Source of the DNA: Hyphomonadaceae bacterium
GTDB lineage: Bacteria; Pseudomonadota; Alphaproteobacteria; Caulobacterales; Aquidulcibacteraceae
NCBI GenBank assembly: GCA_022841905.1
Contig: JALHQO010000008.1
Coordinates: forward strand, 1 to 64,000
Length of the DNA: 64,000 nucleotides
Direction: 5' to 3'
A model generated the notes under the pieces. That model saw only the letters and a program-made list of their open reading frames with translations. It did not search any database and was not told the origin of the DNA. The translations under genes and the position numbers were made by a program. Positions 55,798 to 64,000 of the stretch are shown here, piece after piece (the stretch's first letter is position 1; every line of letters begins with the position of its first letter).

Positions 55798-56681
55798 GAG
55801 CCGGCCTTCTCGCCAGTGCTTTCTTCCGTTGTGTTCAACGCATCCGCCAGACGCGTCTTGGCGCTGCCGGGCTTTAACGGCTTCTGCTGGCTGGCGTGTG
55901 GCGCCCAGCCGGTGGCAGTCAGAATTTCAAAGGTCGCGCGCAAGCGGCCGTCCTCATCCGAGAAGCGTGCGCGGTATATCTCGAACGCACGTGAGAGAAT
56001 GCGCCGACTCAGCGCGCGCGGATGCCGTTCCGCCAGCGCCGCTGTCTCACCCATGGCGCGCAAATCCGCGAGCAGGCGCATGGGCTCGTCATAGCGCACC
56101 ATCACCACGTCTCGGTCCGCCGCCGGCAGCGCAAAGCCTGCGCGTTGCAGCAAGTGCGCCAGATCCTGCAGCGTCGCGAACGGCGACACCCGCGCGCCGG
56201 CGCCGCCGAGCAACTCCTCCTCTGCTTGCAGCAATGAGAAACGCAGTTCGTTCAGCGTGTCGCCGCCGAACAGCGAGGCTAGCAGCAGACCATCCGGCTT
56301 TAGCGCGCGTCGCAATTGGATCAACGCGCCAGGCACGTCGTTGATGGCGTGCAGCATTAGCGGCGAGACAATCAGATCGAAGGCGGCGTCTCGGAAGGGC
56401 AGACGTTCGGGATCGACGATCAGGTCGCCGCTGGCCCAATCCGTTTCGATAACTTCGCCAAGTCGCGCCGCCAGAGCGGGTCGCGTCCGGACCTCGTCGC
56501 TGAACAGTCCGCCACCGCCCAGCGCCAGGACGCGCGGAAACGGACGCGGAATCGCCTCCAGCCGGTCGGCCAAGTCAGCCGCCACACGCGCGAACAAAAA
56601 TGCGCCTTCGCGAAAGCCCGCCGCCGCGCGGCGCTTGCGCTGACGGACAAGCCGTGGCTCGAATAGGCGGGGGCTCGACAT
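55794..56681 (-). CDS. NDUFAF5/BioC-like SAM-dependent methyltransferase
   Basis: The 295-residue protein has an N-terminal PRLFEPRLVRQRKRRAAAGF motif typical of the alphaproteobacterial NDUFAF5 homologues, then the SAM motif VLALGGGGLF, ERLPFRDAAFDLIVSPLMLHAINDVPGALIQLRRALKPDGLLLASLFGG spread over residues 95-150, and a C-terminal specificity region. In mitochondria NDUFAF5 hydroxylates an Arg of complex I; the bacterial role is less certain. Its start codon is in the palindromic CATG shared with comF on the opposite strand. Confidence 0.9.
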   Translation of the reverse strand: MSSPRLFEPRLVRQRKRRAAAGFREGAFLFARVAADLADRLEAIPRPFPRVLALGGGGLFSDEVRTRPALAARLGEVIETDWASGDLIVDPERLPFRDAAFDLIVSPLMLHAINDVPGALIQLRRALKPDGLLLASLFGGDTLNELRFSLLQAEEELLGGAGARVSPFATLQDLAHLLQRAGFALPAADRDVVMVRYDEPMRLLADLRAMGETAALAERHPRALSRRILSRAFEIYRARFSDEDGRLRATFEILTATGWAPHASQQKPLKPGSAKTRLADALNTTEESTGEKAGS

Positions 56682-57441
56682 GGCCGCATCTTACCGCGCG
56701 ACGGGGGCGTTTCGGAAACGTGGCGTGATTTCGCGCCTGTCGGACGTCATCTGGCCGCCGCGCTCGCTATTATCCGACGCCTTCGTGGACCGCCCAGGCG
56801 TCATCGAGCCGGCGCTCTGGAATGAGCTTAAGTTCATCGCCGAGCCCGTTTGCGCCCGCTGCGGGTTTCCGCTCCCCGACGATATTGGCGCCGAAGCCGT
56901 CTGCGGCGCCTGCGCTGGGCGGAAGCCAGCCTATGACAGCGCCCGCGCCGCTCTGGCCTACGACGACCACGCTCGCCGGCTGATCCTCGATCTGAAACGC
57001 GGCGGCCGGCGCGATGGGTTGCCGGTCTTTGCCCGTTGGATCAGCGCTGCCGCCGGCGAAACCGTCGCCCGCTCCGATTTCCTTGCGCCCGCACCCATGC
57101 ACTGGACGCGTCTCGCCGTCCGCAGCTTCAACCAGGCCGCTTGGCTCACCCAGGCGCTGGCCCGCGCCCACGGCAAGCCGTGGAAACCCGGCGCGCTCAC
57201 CCGGATCAAGCGCCGGAAGAGCCAAGCCGGACTTACCGCTTCGGAACGGCGGCGCAATGTTGGCGGGGCGATCAAGGCGTCGAGACGCTTCGCCGGCAAA
57301 ACCATCGTGGTGGTGGACGACGTTTTCACCACCGGGGCGACTCTCGAAGCCTGCGCCCGTGCATTGCGTAAAGCTGGGGCTGCAGAAGTGCATGCAGTGA
57401 CCCTGGCGCGCGTCGTGCGTCCGACTGATATTTCTATCTGA
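56680..57441 (+). CDS. comF: ComF-family amidophosphoribosyltransferase-like protein
   Basis: The 253-residue protein has an N-terminal zinc-ribbon (VCARCGFPLPDDIGAEAVCGAC), DSARAALAYDDHARRLILDLKRGG, PVPMHW-like APMHWTRLAVRSFNQAAWLTQ, RIKRRKSQAGLTASERRRNV and the PRPP loop VVVDDVFTTGATLEACAR. ComF is linked to DNA uptake or nucleotide salvage. Start ATG 56680 overlaps the opposite-strand start by 2 nt; GTG 56725 is an alternative, nearer the usual family start. Confidence 0.93.
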   Translation: MAASYRATGAFRKRGVISRLSDVIWPPRSLLSDAFVDRPGVIEPALWNELKFIAEPVCARCGFPLPDDIGAEAVCGACAGRKPAYDSARAALAYDDHARRLILDLKRGGRRDGLPVFARWISAAAGETVARSDFLAPAPMHWTRLAVRSFNQAAWLTQALARAHGKPWKPGALTRIKRRKSQAGLTASERRRNVGGAIKASRRFAGKTIVVVDDVFTTGATLEACARALRKAGAAEVHAVTLARVVRPTDISI

Positions 57442-57459
57442 CCCCAACGTGAGTCGGAC

Positions 57460-57717
57460 ATGGCGCCCGTAACTGTCTACACCCGCGCTTTCTGCCCCTA
57501 TTGCACGCGCGCGATCGCGCTGCTGCAGAGGAAGGGCGCACCTGTGACCGAGATTGACGCCACGGCGTGCCCAGAGAAACGTCAGGAAATGGTGCAGCGC
57601 TCGGGGCGTTGGACGTTTCCGCAGATTTTCGTGGGCGACGTGCATGTCGGCGGTTGCGACGATCTGCATGCGCTGGAGCAAAGAGGTGGGCTCGACCCGC
57701 TGCTAATGGGGACGTGA
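57460..57717 (+). CDS. grxC: glutaredoxin 3
   Basis: A cytoplasmic thiol-disulfide oxidoreductase that uses glutathione. The 85-residue protein reads VTVYTRAFCPYCTRAIALLQ with the CPYC active site at residues 12-15, then TFPQIFVGDVHVGGCDDLHAL, the glutathione-binding TxP and GG-x-D motifs. It lies 18 nt after comF; the nitrilase-family gene overlaps its stop by 1 nt. Confidence 0.97.
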   Translation: MAPVTVYTRAFCPYCTRAIALLQRKGAPVTEIDATACPEKRQEMVQRSGRWTFPQIFVGDVHVGGCDDLHALEQRGGLDPLLMGT

Positions 57718-58544
57718 TGCGGAAGCTGCGGGTAGCGGCGGTACAATTGCGCTCGGGTATTTCGCCCGCGGCGAACCGCGCGCACGCCATGCCGTTTCTG
57801 CGCGAAGCCGCCGCCGCCGGCGCTCGGCTGATCGCCACACCCGAATGCACGATGATGCTCGATCGCGACAAGGAACGCATGCTTGCGACTTTGTCGTCGG
57901 CGCAGATCGAGCAGGAGATCAAGGCGTGGGGTTCCGCTGCACAGGAACTGGGCGTTTGGCTGCTGCTGGGTTCCGGTTCAGTGCCGGCGCCCAGCGGCAA
58001 GGTGTTCAACCGCTCTTTCCTGTTTTCGCCAGACGGCAAGATCGCGGCGCAGTACGACAAGATCAATCTATTTGACGTGAAGCTCAGCGGCACGGAGCAA
58101 TATCGCGAGAGCGACACGTTCGAAGGCGGCGCTAAAGCGGTGCTCACTGAGGGCCCGATGGGCGCAAAGCTCGGCCTGACGATCTGCTATGACGTGCGCT
58201 TTGCGCCGCTCTACGGCGCGCTTGCACGCGCGGGCGCGGAGATAATCGCGGTGCCTGCGGCGTTCACGGTGCCGACTGGGCAAGCGCATTGGGAAACGTT
58301 GCTGCGCGCGCGCGCGATCGAAACGCATTGCTTCGTCGTAGCGCCGGCGCAGGGCGGGCGGCACGAGGATGGCCGCGCGACCTGGGGCCATTCGGTGATC
58401 ATCGATCCTTGGGGCAAGGTGTTGGCCAAGCTCGATCACGATGAGCCGGGTTACATCGTCGCCGATTGCGACCTCGATCAAGTCGCCGAAGCGCGCGCGA
58501 AAATTCCGGCGTGGGCGGGCGGAAACGCGTTCGACGCGCCATGA
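57717..58544 (+). CDS. carbon-nitrogen hydrolase (nitrilase superfamily, Nit-like)
   Basis: From ATG 57717 the 275-residue protein has the Glu-Lys-Cys triad of nitrilases: Glu in LIATPECTMML, Lys in YDKINLFDV, and Cys in GLTICYDVRFAPLY. GRATWGHSVIIDPWGKVLA follows. Closest in feature to the Nit2/omega-amidase and deaminated-glutathione amidase group, which fits the grxC neighbour. It overlaps grxC by 1 nt and DUF1178 by 4 nt. Confidence 0.94.
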   Translation: MRKLRVAAVQLRSGISPAANRAHAMPFLREAAAAGARLIATPECTMMLDRDKERMLATLSSAQIEQEIKAWGSAAQELGVWLLLGSGSVPAPSGKVFNRSFLFSPDGKIAAQYDKINLFDVKLSGTEQYRESDTFEGGAKAVLTEGPMGAKLGLTICYDVRFAPLYGALARAGAEIIAVPAAFTVPTGQAHWETLLRARAIETHCFVVAPAQGGRHEDGRATWGHSVIIDPWGKVLAKLDHDEPGYIVADCDLDQVAEARAKIPAWAGGNAFDAP

Positions 58545-58966
58545 TCCGCTACGATTTGCGCTGCGATAATGGCGACGAATTCGAAGCTTGGTTCGGCTCG
58601 ATCGCCGATTACGACAAGCAAGCGGAAGCGGGCTTAGTCGAGTGCCCGTATTGCGGCTCCAATCATATTGTGAAAGCGCCGATGGCGCCGGCCGTGCGCA
58701 CCAGCCGCAAGGTCGAAGCGCGCAAGGAACGCGCCGTCGCCATGGCCATGGCCGCGAAAGTGCGCGAGCATATCAGGGACAATTTCGACTATGTCGGCGA
58801 CAAGTTCGCCGACGAAGCGCGCAAAATGCACGCGGGCGATACTGAAGAGCGCGCGATCTGGGGTGAAGCGACGCCGGAGGAAGCAAAGGCGCTGGAAGAA
58901 GATGGCGTGCCGGCGGCGTCGCTGCCGCCTGAGCTTGCGCCGGTCGTGCCGAAGAAGCTGAACTAA
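58541..58966 (+). CDS. DUF1178 family protein
   Basis: The 141-residue protein starts MIRYDLRCDNGDEFEAWFGS, with a short zinc-ribbon-like element (RCDNGD ... ECPYCGSN), followed by helices (REHIRDNFDYVGDKFADEARK) and GDTEERAIWGEATPEEAKALEEDGV, the pattern of DUF1178. Its function is unknown. It is the last gene of the comF-grxC-nit-DUF1178 run and ends convergent with ubiG (4 nt overlap). Confidence 0.95.
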   Translation: MIRYDLRCDNGDEFEAWFGSIADYDKQAEAGLVECPYCGSNHIVKAPMAPAVRTSRKVEARKERAVAMAMAAKVREHIRDNFDYVGDKFADEARKMHAGDTEERAIWGEATPEEAKALEEDGVPAASLPPELAPVVPKKLN

Positions 58967-59685
58967 GCCGGCTTCTGCGTGGCGATCATGTAATTCACAT
59001 CGATATCGTGCGACAGCGCCCAACCTGCGCCAAGCGGCTGGTATGTAACGCCAATCGGTTCGAACCACTTCAGCCCCGGCGCGCCGCTGCGGATTTCATT
59101 CGGCGTCACCAGCTTGTCGTAATCATGCGCGCCTTCCGGCGCCCATTTCAGGATGCGCTCTGCGCCGACGATGGCGAGAGCGCGCGCCTTCGGCGTGCGG
59201 TTGATGGTGGAGAGCACAAGCAATCCGCCTGGCGCAACCAAAGCGGTCGCCGCTTCGAGAAACGCCTTCACATCTGAAACGTGCTCGATGATCTCGAGCG
59301 CCGTCACGAGTTGGAATTGTTCGCCACGGGCCGCCAGGGCTTCGGCGGTCGTGCATTCAAACCGAATGTCTAGCCCGGCCTGATCCGCATATGTCCGCGC
59401 CGCGCCGATTGCTTCTTCTGAGGCGTCGATTGCCGTCAGGTCCGCGCCCATCCGCGCCAGCGGCGCCGAGACCAGGCCGCCGCCGCAACCGAGATCGAGC
59501 GTGCGTACGCCCTTGAGTGCAAAGCGGCCGCGCCCGCCCAGGTGCGTCTGCGCGAGTTCACGCACGTATTGGAGACGCACTGGGTTCAGCCGGTGGAGAG
59601 CGCCGAACGGCCCGGACGGATTCCACCATTCAGCGGCGAGGGCGCTGAATTTGGCGATCTCGGCGGGGTCGAGCGTGCTGGCCAT
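58963..59685 (-). CDS. ubiG: ubiquinone biosynthesis O-methyltransferase UbiG
   Basis: Two O-methylation steps of ubiquinone synthesis. The 240-residue protein has AEWWNPSGPFGALHRLNPVRL at its start, the SAM motif VRTLDLGCGGGLVSAPLARMGA, TALEIIEHVSDV and LVLSTINRTPKARALAIVGAE, all typical of UbiG. It is divergent from lysC; the 107 nt between them contains no other gene. Confidence 0.97.
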   Translation of the reverse strand: MASTLDPAEIAKFSALAAEWWNPSGPFGALHRLNPVRLQYVRELAQTHLGGRGRFALKGVRTLDLGCGGGLVSAPLARMGADLTAIDASEEAIGAARTYADQAGLDIRFECTTAEALAARGEQFQLVTALEIIEHVSDVKAFLEAATALVAPGGLLVLSTINRTPKARALAIVGAERILKWAPEGAHDYDKLVTPNEIRSGAPGLKWFEPIGVTYQPLGAGWALSHDIDVNYMIATQKPA

Positions 59686-59792
59686 GTGTGTCAGATCGGC
59701 CTGGAAACGAGGCCGGTCAAGCGCCTATCGCGCCGCAGCAAAGCGTGTGCTAACCGCTCTCTATTGCTTCGGAAAACGGCTCAACTGTCCCC

Positions 59793-61055
59793 ATGTCGCG
59801 TTTGGTGATGAAGTTCGGTGGCACGTCCGTAGGCGACGTGGACCGCATCGCCCGCGTCGCCCGCATTGTCGCGACTGAAATGAAGCCGGGGCGTGGCGTA
59901 GCCGTAGTGGTCTCGGCCATGTCGGGGGAGACGGATCGCTTGGTCGGCCTGGCGCGCGGCGCGGCCGGCGAGGGCGGTAATGGCGCGGTGTTGTCCGGCG
60001 CCGATTTCAACGACGAGTATGACGTCGTCGTCTCGGCTGGCGAGCAAGTGACGACCGGTCTTCTGGCGCTCGCGCTGCGCCGCATCGGCGTGCCGGCGCG
60101 CTCCTGGCAGAATTGGCAAATCCCGTTCAAGACCGACGCGGCGCATTCGAAAGCCCGCGTCGCCGATTTCCCGACGGATGAGATTGGCGCGTCGATTGAC
60201 GTCGGTTTCGTCGCCGTCGTGCCTGGCTTTCAAGGCGTCACCGACGAGAACCGCATCACAACGCTTGGCCGCGGCGGTTCCGATACGTCCGCCGTCGCGC
60301 TTGCCGCGGCACTCAAGGCGGAACGTTGCGATATCTACACCGATGTGGACGGCGTCTACACCACCGACCCGCGCATCGTCTCCAAGGCCCGCCGCCTCGA
60401 GAAAATTTCCTACGAAGAAATGCTCGAGATGGCGTCACTCGGCGCCAAGGTGCTGCAGACGCGGTCGGTCGAGCTGGCGTTCGCCAAGCGCGTGCCGGTC
60501 CGTGTGCTTTCTAGTTTTGTGGAGCCGGGCGCGCCCAATCCCGGCACTCTCGTTTGTCCCGAGGATCAGATCGTGGAAAAGCAAGTCGTTTCCGGCGTCG
60601 CGTATTCGCGCGATGAGGCCAAGATCACGCTGCTCGGCGTCAATGACGATGTCGGCAGCGCCGCGGAGATTTTCGGCCGCCTCGCCGATGGCGCCGTCAA
60701 TGTCGATATGATTGTCCAGACCGAGGCGCGCCAAGCGCACAAGCGTAACATCGTTTTCACATGCCCCGATCGTGAAGCGCCGCGCGCTGCTGAAATCATC
60801 GAAGCGGCGCGGGATAAGATCGGCGTGGAAGAAATCCATATTCGCCGCGATGTGGCCAAAGTCTCGGTTATTGGCATCGGCATGCGCAGCCAAGTCGGCG
60901 TTGCGCGCACGATGTTTGCAGCGCTTGCCCAGAAGGGCATCAGCATCGAGGCGATCGCCACATCCGAGATCAAAATCTCGGTTCTGATCGATGCGGCCTA
61001 CACCGAGCTTGCGGTGCGGGCGCTGCACACGGCCTATGGTTTGGACGCCGCCTGA
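59793..61055 (+). CDS. lysC: aspartate kinase
   Basis: First step of the Lys/Met/Thr pathway. The 420-residue protein starts RLVMKFGGTSVGDVDRI and has VVVSAMSGETDRLVGLA, TLGRGGSDTSAVALAAALKA, DIYTDVDGVYTTDPRIV, followed by two ACT domains (DEAKITLLGVNDDVG and ISIEAIATSEIKISVLID). Internal starts that make a separate beta subunit are common in this family but cannot be confirmed here. ptsP follows after 27 nt. Confidence 0.98.
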   Translation: MSRLVMKFGGTSVGDVDRIARVARIVATEMKPGRGVAVVVSAMSGETDRLVGLARGAAGEGGNGAVLSGADFNDEYDVVVSAGEQVTTGLLALALRRIGVPARSWQNWQIPFKTDAAHSKARVADFPTDEIGASIDVGFVAVVPGFQGVTDENRITTLGRGGSDTSAVALAAALKAERCDIYTDVDGVYTTDPRIVSKARRLEKISYEEMLEMASLGAKVLQTRSVELAFAKRVPVRVLSSFVEPGAPNPGTLVCPEDQIVEKQVVSGVAYSRDEAKITLLGVNDDVGSAAEIFGRLADGAVNVDMIVQTEARQAHKRNIVFTCPDREAPRAAEIIEAARDKIGVEEIHIRRDVAKVSVIGIGMRSQVGVARTMFAALAQKGISIEAIATSEIKISVLIDAAYTELAVRALHTAYGLDAA

Positions 61056-61082
61056 CGGCGATGAGGAGGTGCGCGGCAGAGA

Positions 61083-63344
61083 ATGGTCGTTCCGTCCAAC
61101 ATCGGCGGCTCACGCGTGCTCCTGCGCAAGTTGCGGGAAATCATGGGCACAGGCGACGTGGCGCAAGATCGCCTCGATCGGCTCGTCGCCATGGTCGCCT
61201 CGACCATGGTCGCAGACGTGTGCTCGATCTATCTGACGCGCGGCGTCTTTCATGAACTGTTCGCGACACAGGGCCTGAAGGCCGAAGCCGTGCACCGCAC
61301 GCGGCTAAAAGTTGGCGAAGGCCTTGTCGGCCTGGTCGCCGAGACGGCGCAGCCGCTCAATATCGCTGACGCGCAACACCACGAGCGTTTCGCGTTTCGT
61401 CCTGAAACCGGCGAAGAGCCGTTCAACGCTTTCCTCGGCGTGCCGATCAACCGCTCCGAGCGTGTGTTCGGCGTGTTGGTCGTGCAAAACCGCGTTCAGC
61501 GTGTGTACGGCGAAGAAGAAGTCGAGGCGTTGCAAACCATCGCCATGGTGCTGGCCGAGATGGTGGCGTCTGGCGCATTCGGCGACCTGTCGGGGTTAGC
61601 CGACGTTGAAGCGCGCGCTAGCCGCCCAGAAGCGTTGCAGGGCCGCGCCTTCTCCGACGGCATCGCGATTGGCACCGTGGTGCTGCACGAACCGCACGCG
61701 CCGCTCGGACGCGTCATCGCCGACGATCCGGCCAAGGAAGCAACGCGCCTCGACGACGCGCTCGCACAAGTGCGTGGCGCGCTCGCCGACATGCTGGAAG
61801 GCGATCCCGGCCGCATCTCCGGCGTGTCGCGCGATGTGCTCGAAACTTTCATCATGCTGGCTGCCGATCCAAGCTGGGAAGCGAAGTTGAAGAATGGCGT
61901 GCGCGCCGGTTTGTCCGCTGACGCCGCCGTCGAGCGCGTGCGCGGCGAGCACCGCGCCAAATTCAACACCACGCGCGATCCCTATCTGCGCGAGCGCTTT
62001 CATGATCTTGAAGATCTGGACAACCGTCTGCTGCGTGCGCTCGCCGGCGTCGACGCCTCCGCGCGGCCTATGCCCGAAGACGCGATCCTGATCGCCCGCG
62101 AGCTGGGGCCTGCGGAATTGCTGGATTATGGCGCCGATCGCCTGAAAGGCGTGGCGTTGGAGGAGGGTGCGAACACCGCCCACGCCGCTATCGTCGCGCG
62201 CGCCCTTGGCATTCCCATGGTCGGTTCGCTTGCGGGCTTGTTGTCCCGCGTGGAAGACGGAGACCCCATCGTCCTCGATGGCGAGCGTGGCGAAGTGCGG
62301 CTTCGCCCGGCGCCTGAAGTCATCACAGCCTACCAGCAACGCCTAAACCTGCGCTCAGTCCGCGCCGCCGAATTCGCGCGGCTGAAGAACATTCCGCCGG
62401 TCACGCAAGACGGCGAGCGCATGACCTTGTTGCTCAACGCCGGTCTCGCGCTCGACGTGCATCATCTCGACGACGCGGGCGCCGAAGGCATCGGTCTTTT
62501 CCGCACCGAGTTTCAGTTCATGGTCTCGGAGACGCTGCCGCGGCTTGAGAGCCAAACTCTGCTCTATCGAGATGTCCTCGAAGCTGCGGGCTCACGCCCG
62601 GTCACGTTCCGCACCCTCGATCTCGGCGGCGATAAAGTGCTGCCGTATGTGAAAGCCGAGCGCGAAGAGAACCCGGCGCTAGGCTGGCGTGCAGTACGCA
62701 TCGGTTTGGATCGTCCGGCGCTGCTCCGCTATCAGCTGCGCGCGCTAATCGGGGCCGCCACTGGCAAGCGTCTGCGCGTGATGTTTCCGTTGGTTACCAC
62801 CGTCAGCGAGTTCGACGCTGCGCGCGCGTTGGTCGACCGCGAACTGGAGTGGCGGCGCGCGCGGGGCGGCAAACCGCCGTCGCAAGTGGAGGTCGGCGTT
62901 ATGGTCGAGGCGCCGGCGCTCGCCTGGAGCATTCCGGACCTGAAGGGCCGCGCCGACTTTATCTCCATCGGCACGAACGACCTGATGCAGTATTTCTTCG
63001 CCGCCGATCGCGGTAACGCGCGGGTGTCTGAGCGTTACGACATCTTGAGCCCGCCGGCTCTGCGCTTCCTGAAACGCATACGCGATGACGCCGATGCAGC
63101 AGGCTTGCAGGTCTCTATTTGCGGCGAAGCGGCGGGGCGGCCGTTGGAGGCGATTGCGTTTACGGCGCTCGGTTTCCGCAGGCTTTCCATGCCGGCGTCC
63201 GGTATTGGCCCAGTAAAACAGCTCATTCTGTCGCTCGACGCGCGCGAGGCGGCGACGGCGCTGACGCGCATGATGCGTTCCGACATGCCAACGATCCGCC
63301 CCGAACTCACAGAATTTGCCAAGAGTCGCGGCTACGCACTGTAA
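61083..63344 (+). CDS. ptsP: phosphoenolpyruvate-protein phosphotransferase PtsP (EI-Ntr)
   Basis: First enzyme of the nitrogen-related PTS, passing phosphate from PEP to NPr. The 753-residue protein has an N-terminal GAF domain (about residues 20-165, with LAETVASGA-like VLAEMVASGAFGDL after it), a swivelling domain with the active-site His367 in GANTAHAAIVARALGIPMVG, and a PEP-binding barrel with EGIGLFRTEFQFM, RTLDLGGDKVLPYV, FISIGTNDLMQYFFAADR and SICGEAAGRPL. lysC-ptsP linkage is common in alphaproteobacteria. The GAF domain may sense glutamine. Confidence 0.97.
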   Translation: MVVPSNIGGSRVLLRKLREIMGTGDVAQDRLDRLVAMVASTMVADVCSIYLTRGVFHELFATQGLKAEAVHRTRLKVGEGLVGLVAETAQPLNIADAQHHERFAFRPETGEEPFNAFLGVPINRSERVFGVLVVQNRVQRVYGEEEVEALQTIAMVLAEMVASGAFGDLSGLADVEARASRPEALQGRAFSDGIAIGTVVLHEPHAPLGRVIADDPAKEATRLDDALAQVRGALADMLEGDPGRISGVSRDVLETFIMLAADPSWEAKLKNGVRAGLSADAAVERVRGEHRAKFNTTRDPYLRERFHDLEDLDNRLLRALAGVDASARPMPEDAILIARELGPAELLDYGADRLKGVALEEGANTAHAAIVARALGIPMVGSLAGLLSRVEDGDPIVLDGERGEVRLRPAPEVITAYQQRLNLRSVRAAEFARLKNIPPVTQDGERMTLLLNAGLALDVHHLDDAGAEGIGLFRTEFQFMVSETLPRLESQTLLYRDVLEAAGSRPVTFRTLDLGGDKVLPYVKAEREENPALGWRAVRIGLDRPALLRYQLRALIGAATGKRLRVMFPLVTTVSEFDAARALVDRELEWRRARGGKPPSQVEVGVMVEAPALAWSIPDLKGRADFISIGTNDLMQYFFAADRGNARVSERYDILSPPALRFLKRIRDDADAAGLQVSICGEAAGRPLEAIAFTALGFRRLSMPASGIGPVKQLILSLDAREAATALTRMMRSDMPTIRPELTEFAKSRGYAL

Positions 63345-63453
63345 TGCGGCGACGCCGCGCGTTGAGATGCGCGCGATTCGCGTTTACCTATTTGCGATGG
63401 CGCAAAATTTGCCTTTGTAAACGTATGGTCTCCTAGGAGGGACCGGCGCACCG

Positions 63454-64000
63454 ATGCTTCAACCCGTACCCACCGAGCCGCAAGGCGAACCGGATCAGAC
63501 GGATATGCGCGCACAGCGCACGATCCCGGCTGCGCCGCCGCCGTCGCTCGATCCGGCTTGGCGGGCAGGGCGCAAGCTCAGCGAAGCGCGCCGCCAGCGC
63601 GGCTGGAGCCTGGAAGAGGTCGCCGACCGCATCCGCATCCGTCGCGAATTCCTGGCTGCGCTCGAGGAGATGAACGTCAAGCTGCTGCCTGGCAAAGCGT
63701 ATGCCCTGGCGTTCTTGCGCTCTTACGCCCGCGAGTTGGGCATCGATGAACACGCCATTGTCGATCAGTTTCAGGACGAGTCCGCGCTGACGCGCGAGGA
63801 CGCCGTCAAGCAGCTCCGCAACCCGACTTCCAAGCCTCGCCGCGAACGGCCCTGGATGTGGGCGGCGGGTCTCGTGGTCGTCGCCGGCCTCTTTGTGGGT
63901 TGGCGCGCCTGGGACGTGAACCGCAACCCGGAGCCCGAAGTCGCGACTGCGGTAGCCCCTTCTGGCGTATCGGTCGCGCAGGGCGCAAGCCAGCCTGTTA
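63454..64000 (+). CDS. RodZ-like helix-turn-helix membrane protein (3' partial)
   Basis: The frame is open from ATG 63454 to the window end (182 residues seen). After a ~40-residue Pro/Gln-rich leader comes an N-terminal HTH_25 domain (AGRKLSEARRQRGWSLEEVA, RIRIRREFLAALEEMNVKL, LPGKAYALAFLRSYARELGI). A basic linker and one membrane helix follow (WMWAAGLVVVAGLFVGW), then a periplasmic start. This layout fits the cytoskeletal/cell-shape protein RodZ family. An AGGAGGG site lies about 12 nt upstream, so an alternative start is possible. The periplasmic domain is outside the window. Confidence 0.85.
   Translation, partial: MLQPVPTEPQGEPDQTDMRAQRTIPAAPPPSLDPAWRAGRKLSEARRQRGWSLEEVADRIRIRREFLAALEEMNVKLLPGKAYALAFLRSYARELGIDEHAIVDQFQDESALTREDAVKQLRNPTSKPRRERPWMWAAGLVVVAGLFVGWRAWDVNRNPEPEVATAVAPSGVSVAQGASQPV

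Overview
The window is GC-rich chromosomal DNA from an alphaproteobacterium, most probably in or near Caulobacterales/Hyphomonadaceae. The evidence is the secY-adk-rpsM-rpsK-rpoA-rplQ order, an ATP12 chaperone, a Bpt-type aminoacyltransferase, a CC0125/CC1285-type lipoprotein, class II DAHP synthase, coq7 and ubiG, and a cobalamin-riboswitch-controlled TonB receptor. No rRNA, phage, integrase, transposase or CRISPR array was seen. Species cannot be fixed from sequence reading alone.

Layout. 1-9.3 kb: the end of a tandem-domain N-acetylmuramidase, metG, a 2OG-Fe(II) oxygenase reading in frame into a small membrane protein, rlmB, tRNA-Tyr and tRNA-Gly, a lipoprotein, a dodecin, and a btuB-like receptor with its cobalamin riboswitch. 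9.3-12.3 kb: tuf, a 59-residue secreted peptide gene and a DUF2807 protein, which separate tuf from rpsJ. 12.3-27.7 kb: the S10-spc-alpha ribosomal supercluster (rpsJ to rplQ), interrupted between adk and rpsM by a divergent FMN-reductase/HxlR pair; a promoter-like site restarts transcription before rpsM. 27.7-43.1 kb: mostly forward, tightly overlapping genes: an NPP-type phosphodiesterase, a VOC/ArsR/SRPBCC operon, an HtrA protease, rarA, a sirtuin, two RluA-family synthases, crcB, a TPR-2OG oxygenase, ATP12, an acyl-CoA carboxylase beta subunit, a lower-GC PD-(D/E)XK-like gene, and a GNAT gene carrying an in-frame palindromic insert. 43.1-53 kb: a cupin, bpt, msrB, a two-gene operon of a TIR-ParA fusion plus a basic helical protein, an MgtC/DUF4010 protein, class II DAHP synthase, gshB and an SLC13 transporter. 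53-64 kb: tRNA-Leu, exoD, dsbB, coq7, a GNAT gene, an NDUFAF5-like methyltransferase, comF, grxC, a nitrilase-family gene, a DUF1178 gene, ubiG, lysC, ptsP and the start of a RodZ-like gene.

Most of the window is housekeeping: translation, protein export, protein quality control, redox, ubiquinone, amino-acid and glutathione biosynthesis. Genes are packed with many 1-4 nt ATGA/TGATG overlaps that imply translational coupling. The best candidates for undescribed biology are the TIR-ParA/basic-protein pair (46126-47813), the winged-helix/PD-(D/E)XK-like gene (41604-42494), the palindromic element translated inside a GNAT enzyme (42723-42853), and a repeat that follows the CCA end of two different tRNAs in the same orientation (5279-5336 and 53258-53315).
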